Shown: one piece after another, positions 1 through 7,261 of the stretch
How positions within the stretch are numbered: the first letter of the stretch is position 1
Layout of the letters: each line of letters begins with the position of its first letter
Assembly (NCBI GenBank): GCA_002179805.1
Contig: NAVB01002488.1
Span: forward strand, 1 to 10,736
Origin: Acanthamoeba lenticulata
Taxonomy: Eukaryota > Discosea > Longamoebia > Acanthamoebidae
DNA length: 10,736 nt
Reading direction: 5' to 3'
Program-made: the position numbers and the translations under genes
The notes under the pieces: generated by a model
What the model saw: the letters and a program-made list of their open reading frames with translations, nothing else
Told to the model about the DNA's origin: nothing
The model's database searches: none

Positions 1-104
1 CTGGGGGAAGACGAACCGTAGAGGTGGGATGCGAGTGTTTGGAAGAGGGGGGAGGGTGAATATATAAATAAAGATGGAGCTGGATGCCGGCTAAAATGAT
101 TCAG

Positions 105-164
105 AACAAGAACGACGCGAGGTGCTTGGTCTGCGGCAAGTGCCACACCAGGGCCTGCCTGTAG
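105..164 (+). CDS. Possible terminal exon with a Cys/His cluster (partial gene from the left)
   Basis: After a plausible acceptor (TGATTCAG, with a branch-like GCTAAAAT just before it) there are 19 sense codons and a TAG. They include a Cys-x2-Cys-x2-Cys-His-x4-Cys cluster of the sort seen in small zinc-binding modules. The same frame also opens at an ATG at 96, so this could instead be a free 22-codon ORF. A TATATAAATAAAG stretch at 61-73 could be read as a TATA-like element or as an AATAAA poly(A) signal (67-72), and the two readings imply different gene models. Too little sequence lies to the left to decide. The protein family is not recognised. Confidence 0.25.
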   Translation, partial: NKNDARCLVCGKCHTRACL

Positions 165-888
165 TGTAGTTGGTGGGGGAAAATTGAGAAGAAGAGACTG
201 GACGCTGTATCTTGTCTCGCGGAGAACGTGAAGCCGGAATGTGTTGTTGCTTACTCTCCTGCCAGGCACCATAACATTCCGCCTTAACATTGTCCTTTTT
301 ACGACCAGCACGGCAGTTGACAGTTCTTCCACCACCGTTGCACGCTGTGTGCGGTGAAGAGCATCCCCTAAGATTTCTACCAACTTCACCATCGATGTGT
401 ATTCATGTATCTCGGCAATGTTGGCCGAAAATGCGCTATAATAGTTGACATATTTGCACCTCGACCGCGCACGTGACGAGAACATACTTGCTTCCTCTTT
501 GCCTATTGAAAAGTCGTTGGTTCAGCAGTCAGGACGGGTACTTCGGGGGGTTGATGCTGACCGGTCACCTGTCCACCAGCTCTGTTCGCAAGCACATGTC
601 AAGCAAGTCAAGAAAACAGTGCCGCCAGCAACAACAACAAGGTCCACCCGCCGACCTGTCCCCACGGCCCACCAGGATCCCAACATCTTGTCGAGGCGGT
701 CCACGCCATGTTGCCTTTGACCATGACATGCCCACCAGGGTATCGGCGAGACCTGACGTCATCCGCGGCCCGCGGCAGCCGCGCCATTTGTGGAGTCGCC
801 ACTTTTCAATCGTGTGCGATGTGTTGTAGGGTGAACCCCCTTCGGTTGATTACAGTGATCAACATGTTCTACTTCTTGCGCACAGTGG
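165..888. other. Intergenic stretch with no supportable gene
   Basis: About 720 bases lie between the possible left-edge exon and the kelch gene stop. Open frames exist on both strands (for example 473-829 plus), but they show no recognisable domain, no strong third-position G/C bias and no clear splice structure. The stretch contains a perfect CRE-type octamer TGACGTCA at 754-761, a short CAA run near 630-641 and a G/C-rich CCGCGG cluster near 764-785. No AATAAA was found on the minus strand here to end the kelch transcript. It probably holds 3' UTR plus unassigned sequence; an unrecognised exon or non-coding RNA cannot be excluded. Confidence 0.5.
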
Positions 889-2454
889 CTACGGCCCGTA
901 GAGAAAGAGGTCGCCGGTGCGGGCCTCGCCATCAAAGCCGCCAAACAGGACGAAGCGGCCGCCCGCAAGCCCCGCACCCGCCAGCCAGCCTCGCGGTGTG
1001 GGCCTGTGGGGGTTCGCCCTCCGCGTCGTGAGCTCCGGAGCGAGGAGGGGAGCTCGGGGATTCCGCAAGAACCCAGAAGAAGAAGAAGAAGAAGAGACAG
1101 CGGTTGTACTACCTATCCTCATGTTGTTGCCTGGTCCACGCCTGGCTCTTGATGTCGAATACGAACGTCTCGTCGCTGTAGTCGCCCGCTCCCGCGTGTC
1201 CTTGCGCCGCTTTTTTAAACAAACAGGCGGCCAGATGGGCAAGATCAGGAAAAATACTACAGGACCACATCACGTCATAGGGACCCTTCTTCATCAAGGG
1301 GCGCGGGGCCTCTTATGTGTGTGTACGTACAGGGATCAACCTCGCCGCCAAAGAGGAACAGGTGATCGTCGAGCACGGCGCACGCCGCTACACTGCGCCC
1401 CGTGGGGCGATCGCCCTGGGCAGCCACAGCCTCCCACTTGCGCGCGCTCAGGTCGTAGGCCCAGAAGTCGTCCAGCTCGCGCCCGTTGAAGCCGCCTGTA
1501 GTCGCCCAAGCAGTTCCCAGTTTTGAGCGCTACACGAAACGGACAAGAAACACACGAAACCAGTTGTGATGGCCTGGAGAAGGAGGAGGAAGAGGAGCTG
1601 ACCGTAGACGTAGACCTTGTCGGCGGTGGCAAAGAGGGCGGGGCCGCCACGCACGGACGGGCCGCCCGACTGGGGCTCATGCGCGGCCTGGTGGGGCAGC
1701 TCCTCCCAGGTCTGCTTCTCGGTGTCAAAGACGAACAAGTCGTTTTGCCGCCCGTCCGCGGCGCAGCCGCCAAAGACGTAGACGCGCGGGCCGTGGGAGG
1801 CCATCACGTGATAGCTGCGGGCGCTCGGGCTGCCGCTGGCTTCTATCTGCCTCCAGCGGGCCGTGCTGGCATCAAACTCCCAGAAGTCGCCTGAGGCAGC
1901 GATGGTGGGGATGTTGAGGTCGGAGCGTCAGTCGTAACGAAAGGCAAAGGCCGCTGGGCCTTGCCGAGGAAAGAGGTGCGCGCACCGAGCGAAGTCTCCT
2001 GCTGGTCTACGCCGGTGCGTCCGCCAAACACATACATCTTGTTCCCCACCGAGGCCGCAGCCTGGCCCACCCTAGAACACGCCAACGAGGTGGCAGCCAA
2101 GTGAGTGGGGGAAGGGAGATGAAAGTGTAGAGCCAAGAGGGAAGTACTACCGAGCCGCGGGCGCTGGGTGGTCGGGCGCTGAACCAATGCGCGTCCAGCT
2201 TGCAGACGCCATATCGAGAACGTGGACGGCATTGTCGATAGGGTGGCGAGGAACGTTTTCGCCGCCGAACATAGCGACTTTGTCACCGTCGAGGGACACG
2301 ATGCTGCCGGTTCACAAGTTGCGTGAGCAGAAGCGCAGCTGAAAATCTTTGTAAAAAGCTTTTACCTGTGCGAGCTGCGGCCAAGCGGCAGATTTCCCCC
2401 TTGGCTTTCAGTCAGGTTACGCCAAAGGTAAACGGGACACTTGTGGGCAGCCAT
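889..2454 (-). CDS. Six-kelch beta-propeller protein of the nitrile-specifier / thiocyanate-forming protein type
   Basis: Model of seven exons: 2454-2366, 2303-2151, 2071-1986, 1890-1603, 1495-1331, 1209-1113 and 1003-889, giving 993 nt and 330 residues, close to the usual length of plant nitrile-specifier proteins (about 325-340). All junctions are GT-AG and keep frame. Six kelch blades are marked by Gly-Gly pairs at residues 43-44, 97-98, 150-151, 206-207, 255-256 and 314-315, mostly preceded by aromatic and hydrophobic residues (YVFGG type). The GFNGREL-DD segment (206-215) and the C-terminal RGW...FVLFGG...DLFLYG pattern resemble the plant family, in which such propellers bind Fe(II) and direct glucosinolate breakdown. 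The iron triad E-x3-D-x3-H appears altered here: E257, D259, H265. Amoebae are not known to make glucosinolates, so the substrate and role are unknown; a scaffold function is possible. Intron 6 carries a GAA run (1073-1096) that supplies its pyrimidine tract on the coding strand. The start is the ATG at 2454 in the only frame joining exon 2. The exon 5/6 junction is the least certain. Confidence 0.87.
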
Positions 2455-2580
2455 CCGTGTGAGCTTGGGAACTGGTCAGTGACTTCTTTTTATCTCGCAA
2501 TAAGAATAAATAATTCACGTTTAGTGTCGACACAAAACGTGAATAGGCGTAAAGAAAAAAGAAGAGAAAAAGAGCACAAG
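2455..2580. promoter_or_regulatory. Divergent promoter shared by the kelch gene and the RBM5-like gene
   Basis: Only 126 bases separate the two start codons, so both 5' UTRs and core promoters must lie here or overlap the genes. The interval has an A/T-rich part (2487-2515, including AATAAGAATAAATAATT), a long palindrome (2513-2544) and a purine-rich leader (2551-2578) running into the RBM5-like ATG in a favourable AAGATGG context. No convincing TATA box is placed on either strand. Shared regulation is inferred from geometry only. Confidence 0.7.
2513..2544. repeat. 32-bp near-perfect palindrome in the divergent promoter
   Basis: The outer arms are ATTCACGTTT and AAACGTGAAT, and the centre is the perfect 10-mer GTGTCGACAC. 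Of 16 base pairs across the axis (2528/2529), 15 are complementary; the only mismatch is A2523 opposite A2534. This looks like a binding site for a dimeric regulator, since the CACGT half-sites are bHLH- or bZIP-like. A role as an RNA hairpin in the RBM5-like leader is also possible. Confidence 0.8.
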
Positions 2581-5297
2581 ATGGACAGGCAAAGGGGTGG
2601 TGAGGGGGATCGAAGGGACTCGTCCCACCGAGACGATGACAGGTGGCATCGAGACAAAAGGCACAGGTCGGATCGGCACGACGAAACGGAAGATGACGTA
2701 CGCCTCTTGCACACAGCTGCTTTCAATTTTCTTGCCCGGTTCTAACGATGGCCGTAGCGGGGCCGAGATTATCATGCACGATCTTCGAGGGACTACGATC
2801 GGGGACGCGACCGCGACCGAGATCGCGATAGGGACCGAGGCTATAGGGACGAACCAAAGGTGCCTTCGCAAGTCCTTGTTCTACGCAATCTGCATCCCGA
2901 CACCACCCAGGAGAAGGTTCAGCCCTCCTCCCCCCATCATCCTACATGCCCGTGTAGCGCCTCTTCGGTCTCTTCAACACCTGTCGCTTCATCTTTCAGG
3001 TGTTGTACACGCTCAAGACCTACGGGCCGGTGAACGACGTGCGGCTCATTCGGGACAAGGTCACGGGCGAGTCGCGCGGCTTTGCCTTTGTCGAGTTCCC
3101 CTCGGTCGAGGAGGCGCAGCAGTTCCTGCAGTACCACAGCGGGCGGCTCGACCTCGACGGCCGCATCGTCTACATGGACTTTAGCCGCCCCAAAGAGTCC
3201 GCCTCGCAGCACCACAACAGCCACGCGCCGTCCGAGTACAAGGATTGGATCTGCCCGCAGTGCTCCACGACCAACTTCTCGCGCCGGGCCGTGTGCTACA
3301 CGTGCCAGGCGCCCAAGCCGCTCAACCCGGTCCTCGTCTCGCAGAGCGCCGACGAGGTCGTCGAGCCCAGCCCCGTTCTGGCTCTGCGCGGACTCGATCC
3401 CGCCACCATCGAGGCCTCTGTACGCGTCTCGGCCTCGTCGTTGTTGGTATTTGTCGACGGCCTGGCCTGACTCTGGGGCTGGGGCTCGGATTTCAGATTT
3501 ATGCGGCGCTGAGCGAGATCGCGCCGGTCAAGGAGGTGCGGCTCGTGCGGGAGAAGGGCACCAACATCTCGCGTGGTCTCTGCTTTGTCGAATTTGCCTC
3601 GCAGGAGCACGCCGCCTACGTGCTCCAGCGGCACGGCGGGCCCATGCACCAGGCGCTCCACATCGACGGCTGCCCCATACGGATGAGCTACGCCCGCAAA
3701 GCCCCCGAGCGGCACCACGGCCACGGCCATCACGGCGGCCACGGCCACGGCCACGGCCACGGCCACGGCCACGGCCACGGCCACGGCCACGGCCACCATG
3801 GCGGGCACGGCCACCAGCCGCCGGCCTACAACGCCGCGCTCGAGCAGGCCCAGTGGGCGGCCCACAACCAGACCGCCGCCGGGGCCGCCGCCTACTACGA
3901 AATGCAGCAGCACCAGCAGGCCTCCTCGGACCCGCAGAGCGACGCCGCCACGCAGGAGTGGAACAAACTCGGTACACACGCACGCTCGGCCCTTGGCTGG
4001 GCTGGGCTTGGCTGACGTCAGCATGACACGTTGCGCGCAAACAGGCTTCTATTACGACGCGCAGTCGGGGTATTACTACAACGCGACGACGGGCTACAGC
4101 TACCACCCGGTCACGCAGACCTACTACTCGTTCGACCCGACCACGCAGGCCCTCGTGGCGGTCACCCCCGAGGTGGCGCTGGCCGCCCTCCCGCTGGCTG
4201 CCGCTTCGGCGGCGACCTCGGCGACCACCGGAGGCGCGGCCACGGGCGCAGAGGCCGCCACGACCGAGGCCGCGACGGACCAGACGGCAGCGGCCAAGAA
4301 AACGGAAAAGAAAAAGAAAAAGGCCAAGCTCGCGCGTGACAAGAAGATCAGCCAGGAGCTCGAGCGGTGGAACAAGAAGACGCACGAGCTCAAGCAGCAG
4401 GACCTCGAGCTCGAGGAGGCCGAGCGCCAGAAACAACAACAACAACAGCAGCCACAACAGAAGATCACCATCTCGTTCGGGACGACCGACCGCATCGTCA
4501 TCGGCGCTCCGGTCGAGCCAGCCGCTGCGGCTGCGCCACAGGCAGCCGCTCAGGCTGAGGAGTCGGCGCCGTCCACCTTTGCCCCGGCCCAGTTCACGGT
4601 CATCAGCGAACCTCCTGCCGCCGCTACCGCGCCGCCGGCGGCCACGGCGTCGTCCTCCCAGCCCGCGGCCGTCCCGGCCACCACGGTCACAACAACGCCG
4701 GCGGCGCAGACACCGGCGGCGACGACGACGTTCCCGCTAGTGAGCCCGCGCCCCGAGGTCGGGCTCGCCTTTGTGTGCCTCCTGTGCCGCAAGAAGTTTG
4801 AGAAGGCCCGCACGCTGGTCCTCCACCAGAAGCACTCGCCGCTGCACAAGAGCCTCGTGGAGCGCGCGCACGAGACCGAGGTGGAGCAGATCCGCGAGCT
4901 GACCCGAGCGCAGCTCAAGGAGAAGAGCGAGCAGCACGGCGGCGGTGGCGGCGGCGGCAAGAACAAGAAGCGATATTCGTCGACTACTGAGTCGTCATCG
5001 TCATCATCAACATCATCGTCCTCCACGTCGTCTTCGATGTCGCAGGCGGCGGCCGGAGCGGCGCTGGGCGAGGGCATCGGCGGGCAGATGCTGAAGCGCA
5101 TGGGCTGGCGGCAGGGCGAGGGCCTGGGCAAGGACGCCTCGGGCGTCGTCGCGCCGATCGAGGTCTCGCGACGCAGCGAGCGAGCCGGACTCGGGACCGA
5201 AGACGACCTGAACGACGTGGAGCTCGACCCCAACGACACCTACCAGGACGTGGCCAAGAAGAAGGCCCGCGCCCGCCTCGCCTCCATGATGGTCTGA
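2581..5297 (+). CDS. RBM5/RBM10-family splicing regulator (RRM-ZnF-RRM-OCRE-C2H2-G-patch)
   Basis: Five exons, 2581-2697, 2758-2916, 3000-3419, 3497-3971 and 4045-5297, give 2424 nt and 807 residues, close to vertebrate RBM5 (815). Domain order matches the family: an Arg/Asp-rich N-terminus (1-73); RRM1 with RNP2 LVLRNL (79-84) and RNP1 RGFAFVEF (118-125); a RanBP2-type zinc finger W175-x-C177-x2-C180-x10-C191-x2-C194; RRM2 with RNP2 LALRGL (219-224) and RNP1 RGLCFVEF (258-265); a His-Gly repeat (305-338); an OCRE tyrosine-rich repeat (about 389-430); a Lys-rich coiled coil with a Gln run (about 473-535); a C2H2 finger C635-x2-C638-x12-H651-x6-H658; a Ser-rich linker; and a G-patch (about 732-775). 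In the family these parts bind pre-mRNA, Sm-protein tails (OCRE) and DHX15 (G-patch) in spliceosomal complexes in the nucleus. Intron 1 has a CTAAC branch-like site. The start ATG has a good AAGATGG context. RBM5, RBM6 and RBM10 orthology cannot be separated by eye. Confidence 0.94.
3737..3796 (+). repeat. Perfect (GGCCAC)10 hexanucleotide repeat inside the RBM5-like coding region
   Basis: Ten uninterrupted copies of GGCCAC encode alternating His and Gly. Imperfect copies on both sides extend the His-Gly tract to 3713-3814 (residues 305-338), directly after RRM2. A perfect in-frame hexamer array is prone to copy-number change without frame loss. It is also a likely place for assembly error. 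Confidence 0.95.
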
Positions 5298-5337
5298 TTC
5301 TTGTAGTTGGCCAAAATTCGCAATCATTTTTAAAGGC

Positions 5338-5343
5338 ATTAAA
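5338..5343 (+). terminator. Candidate poly(A) signal ATTAAA for the RBM5-like gene
   Basis: The common AATAAA variant ATTAAA lies about 40 bases after the TGA stop, in a markedly A/T-rich block (5320-5395) that contrasts with the G/C-rich exons. The assignment rests on position and sequence only. Confidence 0.45.
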
Positions 5344-5364
5344 AAAATATAAAAGATTAAAGAA

Positions 5365-5375
5365 TTTATTTTATT
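5365..5375 (-). terminator. Candidate overlapping AATAAA signals for the VPS26C gene
   Basis: Read on the minus strand this is AATAAAATAAA, two overlapping AATAAA hexamers 126-136 bases past the VPS26C stop. It lies beyond the RBM5-like gene's own candidate signal, so the two convergent 3' ends would be close or would overlap within the 203-base gap. Confidence 0.5.
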
Positions 5376-5461
5376 GTAAATTTGTTTTCGTAAAGGAACA
5401 TGTTGGCGAGGGAGGAAGAGGAAGCTCTTTTTAAACAGAAAAATAATAGTCCTAAAAGGGA

Positions 5462-5480
5462 TGCCGCCTGTGATGCGGCA
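5462..5480. other. Short inverted repeat just after the VPS26C stop
   Basis: TGCCGC and GCGGCA form a 6-bp stem with a 7-base loop, starting 20 bases past the VPS26C stop codon. In the 3' UTR it could fold as a small hairpin, but it is short enough to be chance. Confidence 0.4.
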
Positions 5481-5500
5481 CGAAGAGAGACACGGGCAGG

Positions 5501-6990
5501 CTATGTGCGGATGAGGCGGATGGGGAAGTTCTCCGTCACGAGATGGCCGTCCTCGAACAGCACCACGAGATTGACCTGCCCTCGCCCCCAAACCACAAAC
5601 CACAACCACCTGATCAGGTTCCGTGCAAGAAGAGCGAGAAGAAGACATGGCACGGAACCTCAAACTCGATCTTGAAGGTGCGGGCGGCCACCGACGGGCA
5701 GGTGAAGAGGCGCGGGAAGATCATGAAGATGGGGATCACCAGCTGTCGGCACACGTCGCCCTCCGCGATTTGAATGTTTTGGATCTCCGTCGCTGCACAA
5801 CATCATCATGCGCAGGCACGTTGTGAGACATGACACCCTCTCCTTCGTCATCTTCATCATCATCACCATCATCAAGTAGATCGTACCCTCCTTGGCAAAG
5901 CCGTCGGCGCAGCCGCAGGTCTCGACTCGGACGAGCTGGACCTCGACCGACTTGATGACGGCGTCGGCCTCCTCGATCACCAGCTCGCCCGTGAACGGCC
6001 GCGTGATGACGCACGTCGCCGTCGTCAGCTTGCCCGAGATCTTGAAGTTGGGGATCCGGTTGACCGTCGTCTTCTTGACGTTCTCGATCGACTGCGGCGT
6101 CACGCAGAACGGCACCTCCTGGTCCTTCGGGTAGTCCTTTGAGCTCTGCGCCAAACAAACGACAAACAAACAACAATTGGCGCCAAAGGCTGGTGAGCAA
6201 CGTTGTTGTCGATGTTGTTGTTGTTGTTGTGGTTGTGTTGATGAGGGCCAGCCAACGGCACCTTGACCTCGACGATGAACTCGAGGGACTTCTCGAGGGT
6301 CTTGGCCATGAAGCCCCGCACGCAGGTGGCGCGCAGCTGGTACTGGATGTTGACGAACACGCCGTGGTAGGTCTCGTAGAGCTTCTGCCCGGCGAGCGGC
6401 TCCAGCTTGAACTCGAACGGGATCTCGGTCGTGCCGTCGGGCAGCTTCCCGGGCTTGGCCGCTTCGATCGGCACGTACACCATCTGCCCCAGGCCGCACA
6501 TGCACACGCGCACACGCACAAGACACACGCGCGCGTGTGGGTCGCGTTGGCGTTGTTGGAGGCGCGCGGGCAGAGGGGCGCACCTGGATGGGCTTGAGCG
6601 AGTTGTAAAAGGCCTCAAAGAGGCCCACGCTCTTGGCGCTGAGCTGGAGCGTGGTGTTGCCCTCCATGATCAGCTGGATGCCCTGGTGCGAGAGCGACCC
6701 CTTGCTCTCGATCACAATCGTCCCGCTCACCACCTCCTGCTCCAACCGTTCCCATTCATCATCATCATCGTCAATCACACAAGCAGACAGCGGTAGTGGC
6801 ATGCAGAACAGCCTCACGCAGAGCAAGAGGTGGTAATTCGTTCGGCACTCGATGTGGGGAGAGTAATATTGTGATATGTTGTGAAATGCGGAATGTTTAA
6901 TCTGGATAGAAGCAATAAATTGGAGAGTGGCCACCGCACCCCTGGGTGGTAGACCCGGTCCATGCGTTTGAGCTTGATATCCAACGACAT
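5501..6990 (-). CDS. VPS26C: VPS26C (DSCR3), arrestin-fold subunit of the retriever complex
   Basis: Six exons, 6990-6940, 6736-6584, 6483-6262, 6145-5887, 5792-5659 and 5575-5501, give 894 nt and 297 residues, the same length as human VPS26C. Every GT-AG junction keeps frame. The family pattern runs through the whole protein: SLDIKLKR near the N-terminus, LQLSAKSVGLFEAFYNS-KPIQ in exon 2, ETYHGVFVNIQYQLR in exon 3, VETCGCADGFAKE then ATEIQNIQIAEGDVC across exons 4-5, FPRLFTCP in exon 5 and LVTENFPIRLIR at the end. VPS26C forms retriever with VPS35L and VPS29 and works with the Commander complex in recycling cargo from endosomes to the cell surface. The start is the ATG at 6990; an upstream in-frame GTG (7005) is not a credible eukaryotic start. 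Intron 1 (203 nt) is the longest in the window, intron 2 carries CA/CG alternation and intron 3 a GTT run. It is convergent with the RBM5-like gene. Confidence 0.96.
6495..6539. repeat. Alternating purine-pyrimidine tract in VPS26C intron 2
   Basis: Strict alternation of pyrimidine and purine, made of CA, CG and TG steps, runs over 6495-6520 and again over 6523-6539, broken only by the AAGA at 6520-6523. Such tracts favour left-handed Z-DNA under negative supercoiling. It ends close to the intron acceptor (AG at 6485-6484). Confidence 0.75.
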
Positions 6991-7261
6991 GAGGGGCGAG
7001 GTCACACCACAAGTGCCAAAGTGTGGGCGTGAGGGAAAAGAGAAGCTTGTTGTTCTTTCCCTTGTTCAAAAAGGTTTTTTTTTTCTGATTTCAGACTTTT
7101 CTTCTTCCTCTTCCTCCTCCTCTCTTTAATGCCATACCACCTTCTGCTTCAACAGTTGTGCAGTTGACTTGAAGACGTTTCTGGTTCATGAAGATAAACA
7201 AGAACAAAACTTGAAGATGAAAAATGTTTTATGTGTTTGTTTGTTCTTCTCTTGATGACAT
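6991..7261. promoter_or_regulatory. Intergenic spacer: VASt gene 3' end and VPS26C upstream region
   Basis: The two minus-strand genes are in tandem with 271 bases between the VASt stop and the VPS26C ATG. The spacer is less G/C-rich than the genes. On the plus strand it holds a T run (7075-7084) and a C/T-rich block (7098-7127), which read as A-rich and purine-rich tracts on the coding strand. No AATAAA was seen on the minus strand after the VASt stop and no clear TATA box before VPS26C. No ORF of interest lies here. Confidence 0.5.

Noticed and set aside
437..450. TATAAT and TTGACA hexamers resembling a bacterial promoter
   Set aside because: The hexamers are in the wrong order for a sigma-70 promoter and the window is clearly eukaryotic.
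473..829. Open frame of 118 codons in the left intergenic region
   Set aside because: Low complexity, no recognisable family, no codon bias and no splice partner.
1799..1814. ATCACGTGAT palindrome containing an E-box
   Set aside because: It lies inside kelch exon 4 coding sequence, and a 10-bp palindrome there is explained by codons.
3528..4457. Long antisense open frame (309 codons) opposite the RBM5-like gene
   Set aside because: It mirrors a G/C-rich coding region; its Leu, Arg and Gly runs are complements of His-Gly, Gln and Ala codons. No domain is seen.
6737..6779. Acidic in-frame reading just before VPS26C exon 2 (Asp run then EWERLEQ)
   Set aside because: It lies within intron 1, has no family counterpart, and the acceptor GGAGCAG directly before exon 2 joins VYHPG to EVVSG exactly as in the family.
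5660..7069. A 469-codon open frame on the minus strand across VPS26C
   Set aside because: It begins at TTG and runs through introns, matching VPS26C only where it happens to share frame with exons 2, 4 and parts nearby. The spliced six-exon model explains the full family pattern.
7071..7095. T-rich stretch ending in CAG, like a plus-strand splice acceptor
   Set aside because: No plus-strand exon follows; it lies in the spacer between two minus-strand genes.
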